From: Prevotellaceae bacterium
GTDB taxonomy: Bacteria > Bacteroidota > Bacteroidia > Bacteroidales > Paludibacteraceae
DNA: 64,000 nt
Direction of reading: 5' to 3'
Assembly: GCA_020636695.1 (NCBI GenBank)
Contig: JACJXJ010000004.1
Location: forward strand, 1-64,000
Shown: piece after piece, positions 1 through 6,770 of the stretch
Layout: each line of letters begins with the position of its first letter
Position numbering within the stretch: the stretch's first letter is position 1
Translations under genes and position numbers: made by a program
Notes under the pieces: model-generated
What the model saw: only the letters and a program-made list of their open reading frames with translations
Databases searched by the model: none
What the model was told of the DNA's origin: nothing

Positions 1-798
1 CTCCGAATCGATACGGAAACGACTTTCAATTTTAGCCAAGGCATAAAGCGACGAATTCCAGTCCATGCCGTAGGTTTTGGTAGGTCGGTTGGTTTTTGTA
101 CTAAGCTTATCTTCCATGCCAAAAAGTAAGTTCCCGCCACCACAGGTAGGGTCATAAATAGTCAGAAACTCTTCGTTGTCCTGTATTTTTGAAGCCACAA
201 TATCCGAAATCAACCCAATAATATCATCGGGCGTATATTGTTCCCCGGCAGTCTCAGCTGATATATCGGCCCATTTGCGTTTGATATGTTCTTCAAGCGT
301 AGTTATTTCAGAGTTATCGAATGGTTCTAAGTCAATTTTACTCCAACCTTGTACAATTGAAAACAGAATTTTTTTAGCCCTTAGAATTCCACAAACACCA
401 GAAACATCCAAATACTTTTCTTCATCGTTTCCTTTGTCCACTCCTAATAAATGACGGGTTTCGGTGTCGAAAGAATTGAGATATTCCTTGAAATCGGATT
501 CAAATGTTTTATCGTTAGCACAAATATCACTTAGCGTTTTATTGTAACGAATTACATGATCGTTGTAACCCAACCCGATAGTCTGGAAATATTCAATATA
601 TTCGTCCGTGTTATTGTCTGTTTTCCCAAACTCTTCTGAAAGGCGTTTATGTTCGCGAATCAAACGGCTTTCCACCATCCGAAGCGCAAAGAAAGGCATC
701 ATGTATTTAGGAAAATCGCTCTGTTTTAGACCTGCAGAACGTAAAGAATCGGCTGACGACCAAATGTCGGACTCGTATTGTAGAATGTTTTGTGGCAT
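1..798 (-). CDS. hsdM: Type I restriction-modification DNA methyltransferase subunit (HsdM), 5' part only
   Basis: Reading from the ATG at 798 leftward gives 266 open codons that run off the window edge. The N-terminal helical part of about 180 residues, with a segment like PKYMMPFFALRMVESR, is the HsdM N-terminal domain. It is followed by GEQYTPDDIIGLI and the AdoMet-binding motif I DPTCGGGNLL near residue 216, where most N6-adenine methylases have DPFCGSG. The catalytic NPPY motif and the S and R subunits lie outside the window. With its specificity subunit, HsdM methylates adenine in a split recognition site; with HsdR it forms a restriction complex. Its promoter element lies about 20 bases upstream. 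Confidence 0.88.
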   Translation of the reverse strand, partial: MPQNILQYESDIWSSADSLRSAGLKQSDFPKYMMPFFALRMVESRLIREHKRLSEEFGKTDNNTDEYIEYFQTIGLGYNDHVIRYNKTLSDICANDKTFESDFKEYLNSFDTETRHLLGVDKGNDEEKYLDVSGVCGILRAKKILFSIVQGWSKIDLEPFDNSEITTLEEHIKRKWADISAETAGEQYTPDDIIGLISDIVASKIQDNEEFLTIYDPTCGGGNLLFGMEDKLSTKTNRPTKTYGMDWNSSLYALAKIESRFRIDSE

Positions 799-817
799 AG
801 TTATATAAAGTTGAATT

Positions 818-826
818 GCAAAAGTA
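818..826 (-). promoter_or_regulatory. Bacteroidota -7 promoter element for hsdM
   Basis: Read on the minus strand this is TACTTTTGC, a match to the TAnnTTTG element used by Bacteroidota sigma-ABfr. It lies 20 bases upstream of the hsdM ATG. A clear -33 TTTG at proper spacing was not seen. Confidence 0.6.
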
Positions 827-896
827 CTAAAAAAAACAAAGAGACGATTTCTTTTAACCAATAAAATATCAGATAATTCCTGTTATATCTACACTG

Positions 897-932
897 AAAA
901 TCCCCACTTAATTGATATTAAGCGGGGATTTT
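897..932 (-). terminator. Intrinsic terminator after ribH
   Basis: A 16-bp inverted repeat (897-912 with 917-932, one A/C mismatch, loop TGAT) with a CCCC/GGGG core and A/T-rich flanks. It sits 22 bases beyond the ribH stop and separates it from hsdM. Confidence 0.8.
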
Positions 933-954
933 AAATTTATAAAGTATTTACGTC

Positions 955-1452
955 TTAAAACAAATTCGCCATTTTGAGTGCGGTTACCGCGCCTTCCACG
1001 CCTTTGTTGCCCAAAATACCACCTGCACGATCTAACGCTTGTTGCATGGTATTGGTGGTAAGTACGCTAAAAATAACCGGCACATGGCTCGTTTCAGAAG
1101 CGTTAAGCGCCGCCACGCCTTGTGTTACACCTTGGCACACATAATCGAAATGTGGTGTATCGCCTTGCACCACACAGCCAATAACAATCACCGCCGACAT
1201 ATCGTTATATTCGCGCAAAATGCGTTTGGCCGCAAATGTGAGTTCAAACGTGCCAGGCACATGTTTTACCATAATATGTTCGGGTGCCACGCCGTTGGTT
1301 ACCAACGCATCGAAAGCGCCTTCCAACAACGGGAAGGTCACGTTTGGATTCCAATCAGCTACAACGATAGCATAACGTTGGTTCTTTACTTGATCTTTTG
1401 ACGGCATCGCCTCGGCATCGTAAGCCGATAAATTGTGATAGATGGTTGCCAT
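955..1452 (-). CDS. ribH: 6,7-dimethyl-8-ribityllumazine synthase
   Basis: This 165-residue protein has normal length for RibH. It condenses 5-amino-6-ribitylaminouracil with 3,4-dihydroxybutanone phosphate, the penultimate step of riboflavin synthesis. Visible landmarks are the substrate-binding VVADWNPNVT near the start, VPGTFELTFAAKRI in the middle, VIGCVVQGDTPHFDYV, which holds the phosphate/ketone site and catalytic His, and the C-terminal NKGVEGAVTALKM. It starts at ATG 1452, 75 bases after the TPR gene ends. A terminator hairpin occupies that gap and no separate promoter element was found, so ribH may depend on read-through from the upstream gene. No FMN riboswitch is visible. Confidence 0.95.
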   Translation of the reverse strand: MATIYHNLSAYDAEAMPSKDQVKNQRYAIVVADWNPNVTFPLLEGAFDALVTNGVAPEHIMVKHVPGTFELTFAAKRILREYNDMSAVIVIGCVVQGDTPHFDYVCQGVTQGVAALNASETSHVPVIFSVLTTNTMQQALDRAGGILGNKGVEGAVTALKMANLF

Positions 1453-1467
1453 AAAGTATAGGAGTTA

Positions 1468-1507
1468 AAAAAGAGCTGTTACCGACGTATGTCTGAAACA
1501 GCTCTTT
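1468..1507 (-). terminator. Intrinsic terminator between TPR gene and ribH
   Basis: Perfect 11-bp inverted repeat (1470-1480 with 1497-1507, AAAGAGCTGTT type) with a 16-base loop. On the minus strand it is followed by a run of T. It ends about 15 bases before the ribH start codon, so it could also limit transcription into ribH. Confidence 0.75.
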
Positions 1508-1527
1508 AGGATTTTTTTCGGTACTAA

Positions 1528-2217
1528 TTATTTATCCAAAGCTTTAGCGCGTTCGATGTATTTATCGATATCGCCAGCTTCCATAGAACTAAAGTAAGTA
1601 TCTTTAATTTCGGTGTACACGTCTACTGCTTTGTCGTATTCGCCTAACGCTTCGTAAGCTAAACCAGCTTTTTTCAAGCTACGAGGAGCTACTAAATCAT
1701 TTTCGGTATCAGCAGCACGTAAAAACTCTTTCACTGCACTTTTATAATCGCCTAATTCCACGTAAGCATCACCTTTCAAACAGATAGTAGCTGGCGTCAT
1801 ATTCACCGAGCGAGCATCGAATTTATCTAGATAATCAATAGCTTCTTGGTATTCACCTAATTGATAAGCACAAACGCCTGCATAAGCAGCAGCCAATTCG
1901 GCAGCATCGGTAAATTTATAATCGTCTACGATGGTTTCGAACCCTTCGTTCATATCGTCACCACGAAGTGCCAAACGAAAAGAATCTCTTTCGAAATTAT
2001 TCACGCAGAAAATCATTTTATCTTGTGCTTCAGTCTCACGAGGCACTAAGTAATACGTGCGAAATGCTAATACTGCTAACACCAAAATAACGATTGCACC
2101 TACGCCGTAAAGCAACTCTTTACGATACGTTTCGATAAATGCTTCCGATTTGCTCAATGCTTCTTGCACATTTTGCATTTCTACATCTCCCTGATTTTTT
2201 TTCTTTTTGTCCGACAT
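1528..2217 (-). CDS. TPR-repeat single-pass membrane protein (YfgM-like)
   Basis: 229 residues: a charged N-terminus, one membrane segment at about residues 36-55 (GVGAIVILVLAVLAFRTYYL), then tetratricopeptide repeats to the C-terminus (for example AAAYAGVCAYQLGEYQEAID, GDAYVELGDYKSAVKEFL, AGLAYEALGEYDKAVDVY). The architecture resembles YfgM, an inner-membrane protein with an exported TPR domain associated with chaperone and translocon work in proteobacteria. In Bacteroidales a TPR gene of this type commonly precedes ribH. A molecular role cannot be assigned from sequence; scaffolding of envelope proteins is inference. A terminator hairpin follows, and a candidate promoter lies about 115 bases upstream. 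Confidence 0.8.
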   Translation of the reverse strand: MSDKKKKNQGDVEMQNVQEALSKSEAFIETYRKELLYGVGAIVILVLAVLAFRTYYLVPRETEAQDKMIFCVNNFERDSFRLALRGDDMNEGFETIVDDYKFTDAAELAAAYAGVCAYQLGEYQEAIDYLDKFDARSVNMTPATICLKGDAYVELGDYKSAVKEFLRAADTENDLVAPRSLKKAGLAYEALGEYDKAVDVYTEIKDTYFSSMEAGDIDKYIERAKALDK

Positions 2218-2330
2218 ACTTGAAAAAGTTATAAAGTTAAAAGTTCAATAATTGCTAAGTTAACTTGTTGAACACCACACAAGGCTCGTTACAACAGATA
2301 AAACGCTCCATTCTTACGAAAAGTAGCTTG

Positions 2331-2338
2331 CAAAAATA
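2331..2338 (-). promoter_or_regulatory. Bacteroidota -7 element for the TPR gene
   Basis: Minus-strand TATTTTTG matches TAnnTTTG. It lies 114 bases upstream of the start at 2217, implying a leader of about 105 nt in which no clear structure was recognised. Confidence 0.5.
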
Positions 2339-2442
2339 CTATTTTTTTTTGTAATTACATAGTATTTAGCCCCGAAGACACTATTTTTTTGTTTTTAATG
2401 ACGACACTCAGCCTACCGCCCGTGAAATACAGAAAAAAATTA

Positions 2443-2450
2443 TAACTTTG
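2443..2450 (+). promoter_or_regulatory. Bacteroidota -7 element for the CYTH-queG operon
   Basis: TAACTTTG matches TAnnTTTG and sits 22 bases before the ATG at 2472. This spacing argues against an earlier in-frame ATG at 2448, which would lie inside the promoter. Confidence 0.65.
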
Positions 2451-2471
2451 CATCACACAAAAAGGCGCATT

Positions 2472-2939
2472 ATGGCACTAGAAATTGAACGTAAATTCCT
2501 GCTTTTATCGGACGAGTACAAAGCTACATCGACTAGCAAACGCATTGTACAAGGTTACATTTGCAGCGACAAAAATCGTGTAGTACGCGTGCGTATTTAC
2601 GGCGAAAAAGCTTATATCACCATCAAAAATGCCACCATTGGTTTTGCACGCAACGAATTTGAATACACCATACCTGTGGAAGACGCGCAAGTGATGTTAG
2701 CCGAAATCTGCGAAAAACCAATTATCGAAAAAGTCCGTCATCGCTACGATTACAAAGGTTTTTGCTGGGAAATAGATGAATTTCACGGCGAAAATGAAGG
2801 TTTGGTGATGGCCGAAATCGAGTTACCAAGCGTCAATTGTGTATTTGAAAAACCACCATTTATTGGCGAAGAAGTAACCAATGATACCCGTTACTACAAC
2901 GCCAGCTTAATCAGAAACCCTTATAAAAATTGGAAATAA
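2472..2939 (+). CDS. CYTH-domain triphosphate tunnel metalloenzyme
   Basis: 155 residues forming one CYTH domain. The signature EIERKFLL (ExExK) opens the protein, and later basic and acidic strands such as VVRVRIYGEKAYITIK and CWEIDEFHGENEGLVMAEIEL fit the eight-stranded tunnel that binds triphosphate and metal ions. Bacterial single-domain members are usually inorganic or organic triphosphatases; a few make cAMP or hydrolyse thiamine triphosphate, so the substrate is uncertain. The start at 2472 was chosen because an upstream in-frame ATG falls inside the promoter. The stop overlaps the next start (TAATG), so translation is likely coupled to the thioredoxin-fold lipoprotein gene. Confidence 0.9.
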   Translation: MALEIERKFLLLSDEYKATSTSKRIVQGYICSDKNRVVRVRIYGEKAYITIKNATIGFARNEFEYTIPVEDAQVMLAEICEKPIIEKVRHRYDYKGFCWEIDEFHGENEGLVMAEIELPSVNCVFEKPPFIGEEVTNDTRYYNASLIRNPYKNWK

Positions 2940-4066
2940 TGAAACGTTTTGTTCTTTTTTGCACCCTCGTAGTCAGTTTTACAGCCTGTAATAACAACAC
3001 CAAATTCAGCGTAGAAGGCGAAATAGCCAACGCCGAAAAAGAAATGCTTTATTTGGAGCAAGTCAATGATGCTAAAATTACGTTATTGGATTCGGTGAGA
3101 CTATCGAAAACTGGTCACTATAAATTCAAAGCGCCACAAACCGCTTATCCTGAATTTTACCGCCTACGGTTAGACGACCAAACTATTCTATTTGCTATCG
3201 ATTCTACCGAACATATTACCATCAACGGTCAAAAAGAGCAATTTGCCACAAAATACACTGTCGAAAATTCGCCCAACTCAGAAGCGATTAAAACGTTGCG
3301 CAATTCAGGTTTCGAGATTCAACGCTACATTAAAACTGCCAACGAACAAAAGAAACTGAACAAAGACGAAGCTATTGCCATGATTGAAGCACACAAGGTA
3401 AAAGCGCGCAAACTGATTTTAAACGATACACGTTCCACAGCGGCTTACTATGCCGTGAATCAAACCATCAACGGGTTTTATATTTTTTCGCCTTACAACA
3501 AAAACGACCGCAGTTATTGGTCGGCTGTAGCAACCGCATATCAGGTATTCCAACCCAAAAATCCACGCACGGCAGTATTGACTAACATTGTATTAACAGC
3601 GCTCAAAGAGACACGTCAAGCGCAAGCCAACTACGACCATCTACTTACGGGTGAGCAAGCTGGTATTATCGACATCACACTTCCAAATCGCGTAGGTGAA
3701 GCTACTTCCGTTTCGTCATTGAAAGGAAACGTAGTACTTATCGATTTTTCGGCTTATGAAACCGATTTCGCACCGACTCACACGCTCTTTTTGCGTGAAT
3801 TATACGCAGCTTACCATGCCAAAGGATTTGAGATTTATCAAGTTTCTGTAGACAACAACAAACTTTTGTGGCTTGAACAAACACGCGAAATTCCTTGGAT
3901 TTGTGTACGCGATGAGCGTGGTGCCAACTCCACTTATTTACGTACCTACAACGTACAGCAGGTTCCAGCATGGTTTTTAGTCGGTCGCGACGGCGATATT
4001 GTAGCAGGGAAAGCGCTAAACGCAGGCAATTTGAATGCTTCTATTGAGCAACAATTGAGCAAATAA
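2939..4066 (+). CDS. DUF4369/thioredoxin-fold lipoprotein lacking the CxxC motif
   Basis: 375 residues. The N-terminus MKRFVLFCTLVVSFTAC is a lipoprotein signal with the lipidated Cys at the end of TAC. Residues of about 23-110 (FSVEGEIANAEKEMLYLEQV...) look like the DUF4369 beta domain that precedes many Bacteroidota thiol-disulfide oxidoreductases. The C-terminal 130 residues have an AhpC/TlpA-type thioredoxin fold (VVLIDFSAYETDFAPTHTLF, then VQQVPAWFLVGRDG with the cis-proline). Where TlpA proteins have a WCxxC site this protein reads AYETDFAPTH, with no cysteine, so redox activity by the usual mechanism is not possible. It overlaps both neighbours by one base (TAATG). Confidence 0.82.
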   Translation: MKRFVLFCTLVVSFTACNNNTKFSVEGEIANAEKEMLYLEQVNDAKITLLDSVRLSKTGHYKFKAPQTAYPEFYRLRLDDQTILFAIDSTEHITINGQKEQFATKYTVENSPNSEAIKTLRNSGFEIQRYIKTANEQKKLNKDEAIAMIEAHKVKARKLILNDTRSTAAYYAVNQTINGFYIFSPYNKNDRSYWSAVATAYQVFQPKNPRTAVLTNIVLTALKETRQAQANYDHLLTGEQAGIIDITLPNRVGEATSVSSLKGNVVLIDFSAYETDFAPTHTLFLRELYAAYHAKGFEIYQVSVDNNKLLWLEQTREIPWICVRDERGANSTYLRTYNVQQVPAWFLVGRDGDIVAGKALNAGNLNASIEQQLSK

Positions 4067-4977
4067 TGAGCTTATCGGACGAGATAAAAGCCAAAGCACT
4101 ACAACTCGGATTCGATGCGTGTGGTATTGCTAAAGCGGAGCTTCTCGCCGACGACGCACGTACGCTACAAACATGGCTCAACAAAGGCTATCACGCCAAC
4201 ATGAGCTATTTAGAAAATCATTTCGACAAACGCACAAATCCACAGTTATTGGTACATGGTGCACAGTCAGTCATAGTAGTCTTGCTCAATTATTTCCCCG
4301 CTCAACTACAACCCGAAAGCGCGCCAAAAATAGCTAAGTACGCTTATGGGAAAGACTACCATTTTATCATCAAAGACAAACTGAAACAGTTGCAAGCTTT
4401 TATCGATGAACAAGCGCAAAACGAAAACATGGTATTTTGCGATTCAGCACCAGTTTTAGAACGACGCTTGGCACAACGCGCTGGACTAGGTTGGATTGGT
4501 AAAAGCGGCCTGTTAATACATCCCACATTAGGCTCATATTGTTTGATTGGCGAACTTATTACCACACTTCCACTGGATTACGACACGCCGCAAAAAGAGC
4601 GTTGCGGCACATGCACGGCTTGTATTAAAGCCTGCCCCACGGAGGCGTTATCAGCTTACGAAGTGAATGCAAATCGCTGCATTTCGTACCTCACCATAGA
4701 ACATCGTGACACCATATCCGATGAATTTACATCGCGTATGGGCAATCGCTTATTTGGTTGCGACGCCTGCCTCGATGCTTGCCCGTGGAATAAAAAAGCG
4801 AAAGCACATCACACGGCCGAATTACAACCGCACGAACAGCTTTTAACGCTTGATTGGGCACATTTTTCAAGAAGTACATTCAAGCAACTTTTCAAACATT
4901 CTGCTTTAGAACGAGCTGGCTATCAGAAAATCAAAAAGCGTTTAGATGTAATTCTTCAGAAGGACATAAACAAATAA
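4066..4977 (+). CDS. queG: Epoxyqueuosine reductase QueG
   Basis: 303 residues, close to the family length. QueG is a cobalamin-dependent iron-sulfur protein that reduces epoxyqueuosine to queuosine in tRNA wobble position 34. Two [4Fe-4S] motifs are present: CGTCTACIKACP at about residues 180-191, with the partner Cys near 205 (NRCIS), and CDACLDACPW at about 232-241. The catalytic Asp region CDSAPVLERRLAQRAGLGWIGKS lies at about 125-147. The gene starts with ATG inside the stop of the preceding gene (TAATG) and ends at a terminator shared with recA. Confidence 0.95.
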   Translation: MSLSDEIKAKALQLGFDACGIAKAELLADDARTLQTWLNKGYHANMSYLENHFDKRTNPQLLVHGAQSVIVVLLNYFPAQLQPESAPKIAKYAYGKDYHFIIKDKLKQLQAFIDEQAQNENMVFCDSAPVLERRLAQRAGLGWIGKSGLLIHPTLGSYCLIGELITTLPLDYDTPQKERCGTCTACIKACPTEALSAYEVNANRCISYLTIEHRDTISDEFTSRMGNRLFGCDACLDACPWNKKAKAHHTAELQPHEQLLTLDWAHFSRSTFKQLFKHSALERAGYQKIKKRLDVILQKDINK

Positions 4978-5013
4978 AAAACTCCGCTACCTCATCGGAT
5001 AACGGAGTTTTCT
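4977..5013. terminator. Bidirectional terminator between queG and recA
   Basis: AAAACTCCG at 4977-4986 pairs with CGGAGTTTT, with a partly paired interior around ACC/GGAT. It lies between convergent genes and has A/T runs on both sides. Confidence 0.75.
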
Positions 5014-5036
5014 TTTATTCAGCTACGCTGACAACA

Positions 5037-6044
5037 CTACACTTTTATCTGTTCCATTAATTTTGCTTCGAGTTCAGCCGACAACTCTGGATTATCTTCA
5101 AGCAATTTTTTAACGCCATCGCGGCCTTGACCTAGCTTGGTTTCGCCATAACTAAACCATGAACCACTTTTCTTGATGATGCCATGTTCCACACCTAAAT
5201 CTAAGATTTCACCTGAACGAGAAATGCCCTCGCCAAACATAATATCAAATTCAGCTTTGCGAAATGGAGGTGCTACTTTATTTTTAACCACTTTGACACG
5301 TGTTTGGTTACCAATAACACTTTCACCATCTTTTATTTGCCCAATGCGACGAATATCTAAACGCACCGAAGCGTAAAATTTCAACGCATTACCACCCGTC
5401 GTAGTTTCAGGGCTACCAAACATCACACCAATTTTATCGCGCAACTGGTTGATAAATATACAGGTAGTATTAGTTTTATTGATACTAGCCGTGAGTTTAC
5501 GCAAGGCTTGCGACATCAAACGCGCTTGTAAGCCCATTTTTGAATCACCCATATCACCTTCCAATTCAGCTTTTGGTGTCAAAGCTGCCACAGAGTCAAT
5601 CACCACAATATCCACGGCCGACGAACGAATTAATTGATCAGCTACTTCGAGGGCTTGCTCGCCACTATCTGGCTGTGAAATCAACAAATTTTCAATATCA
5701 ACGCCTAATTTTTCCGCGTAAAAACGGTCAAACGCATGCTCCGCATCGATAATAGCAGCAATGCCACCTGCTTTTTGAGCTTCTGCTATCGCATGAATCG
5801 CCAACGTAGTTTTACCGCTCGATTCAGGACCATAAATTTCGATTACACGACCACGAGGAAAACCGCCTACACCCAAAGCCATATTCAAGCCAATGGAACC
5901 CGTAGATATAACACCCACCTCTTCAACATGGTCATCGCCCATTTTCATAATGGTACCGCGGCCATGATCTTTCTCAATTTTGTCCATCGCCAACTGAAGC
6001 GCTTTCAACTTTTCGGGCGACGGTTTTTTAATTTCTACTGCCAT
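5037..6044 (-). CDS. recA: Recombinase RecA
   Basis: 335 residues, complete. RecA coats single-stranded DNA and drives homologous pairing and SOS-type proteolysis. The P-loop GPESSGKTT is at residues 72-80, followed by AIIDAEHAFDRFYAEKLGVD and the Walker B-type strand VDIVVIDSVAALTPKAELEG; the L2 DNA-binding region is FINQLRDKIGVMFGSPETTTGG. The C-terminal acidic tail is short. The start is ATG 6044. The upstream region holds a promoter element and a perfect inverted repeat that could be an operator. Confidence 0.98.
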   Translation of the reverse strand: MAVEIKKPSPEKLKALQLAMDKIEKDHGRGTIMKMGDDHVEEVGVISTGSIGLNMALGVGGFPRGRVIEIYGPESSGKTTLAIHAIAEAQKAGGIAAIIDAEHAFDRFYAEKLGVDIENLLISQPDSGEQALEVADQLIRSSAVDIVVIDSVAALTPKAELEGDMGDSKMGLQARLMSQALRKLTASINKTNTTCIFINQLRDKIGVMFGSPETTTGGNALKFYASVRLDIRRIGQIKDGESVIGNQTRVKVVKNKVAPPFRKAEFDIMFGEGISRSGEILDLGVEHGIIKKSGSWFSYGETKLGQGRDGVKKLLEDNPELSAELEAKLMEQIKV

Positions 6045-6085
6045 AATATTGTTTTTTGTTTAATGATTTATACCTTTTGTCGCTG

Positions 6086-6093
6086 CAAAAGTA
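6086..6093 (-). promoter_or_regulatory. recA: Bacteroidota -7 element for recA
   Basis: Minus-strand TACTTTTG matches TAnnTTTG and lies 41 bases upstream of the recA start codon. Confidence 0.65.
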
Positions 6094-6100
6094 CAGCACC

Positions 6101-6123
6101 TTTTTGACAACTTGTGTCAAAAA
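6101..6123. promoter_or_regulatory. Perfect inverted repeat upstream of recA (possible operator)
   Basis: TTTTTGACA, a 5-base spacer ACTTG, then TGTCAAAAA. The repeat lies just upstream of the recA -7 element, where the -33 region falls, and 6 bases after the bcp stop. It is too GC-poor for a convincing terminator, so a repressor site is a reasonable inference, but weak bcp termination cannot be excluded. Confidence 0.4.
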
Positions 6124-6129
6124 GAAAAT

Positions 6130-6585
6130 TTATTTTAAAATTTGTGCTGCGTGGTCACTTGTACGCACCTCTTTAGGAGAAATAATGCGTTCCAAAATCC
6201 CTTCTTCGTTAAAAATAAAGGTGGTACGCAACGTGCCCATATAAGCGCGACCATACATTTTTTTCTCAGCCCATACACCAAAATGCTCCACTAAGGTTTT
6301 GTCAGTGTCAGCAATAAGCGTAAATGGCAAATCGTGTTTTGCAATGAATTTTTGATGCGATTTTTCGTCATCCACGCTCACACCTACGATTTCATAACCA
6401 GCTTTACGTAACTCGGCATAATTATCGCGCAAATTACACGCCTGTGCCGTACAACCAGAGGTATTATCCTTAGGATAAAAATACAGCGCCACCTTTTTAC
6501 CACGCAACATGGTTGCCAAAACGGGTTCTCCAACTTGATTCACGCCCAACTTATCAGGCATCTTATCACCTATTTGTATCGCCAT
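6130..6585 (-). CDS. bcp: Thioredoxin-dependent peroxiredoxin (BCP/PrxQ type)
   Basis: 151 residues, the normal length. It reduces hydroperoxides using thioredoxin in the cytoplasm. The motif YFYPKDNTSGCTAQAC holds the peroxidatic Cys45 and the resolving Cys50 of the atypical two-Cys BCP class. VGVSVDDEKSHQKFIAKHDLPF and the C-terminal RTTFIFNEEG are also typical. The start is the ATG at 6585, with a TAnnTTTG element about 22 bases upstream. Confidence 0.95.
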   Translation of the reverse strand: MAIQIGDKMPDKLGVNQVGEPVLATMLRGKKVALYFYPKDNTSGCTAQACNLRDNYAELRKAGYEIVGVSVDDEKSHQKFIAKHDLPFTLIADTDKTLVEHFGVWAEKKMYGRAYMGTLRTTFIFNEEGILERIISPKEVRTSDHAAQILK

Positions 6586-6606
6586 AATTATACTATTTTA
6601 GTTTCA

Positions 6607-6614
6607 CAAAGATA
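6607..6614 (-). promoter_or_regulatory. Bacteroidota -7 element for bcp
   Basis: Minus-strand TATCTTTG, 21 bases upstream of the bcp start. Confidence 0.6.
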
Positions 6615-6711
6615 AAAATAAAAATCGGTATTTCCATCAACTCCTACATAATTTGAGCAAATATTCGTTGCACAAAAAACGAAAAAAATTGTAGATTCTG
6701 AATAAAAAAAT

Positions 6712-6719
6712 TACTTTTG
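6712..6719 (+). promoter_or_regulatory. Bacteroidota -7 element for the MFS gene
   Basis: TACTTTTG followed by C, with a TTG about 20 bases further upstream. It is 51 bases before the ATG at 6771. Confidence 0.6.
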
Positions 6720-6770
6720 CCACGGAATAATATTTGTCTTATATAATAACCCTTAAACTAACTGAATACC

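Noticed and set aside
1039..1401. Plus-strand ORF opposite ribH
   Set aside because: It is an antisense shadow of a well-conserved gene, with no promoter or family resemblance. The same holds for the other ORFs opposite uvrA, htpG, recA and gyrB.
2448..2471. Longer start for the CYTH protein at ATG 2448
   Set aside because: The upstream ATG lies within the -7 promoter element, and the family motif EIERK starts right after the ATG at 2472.
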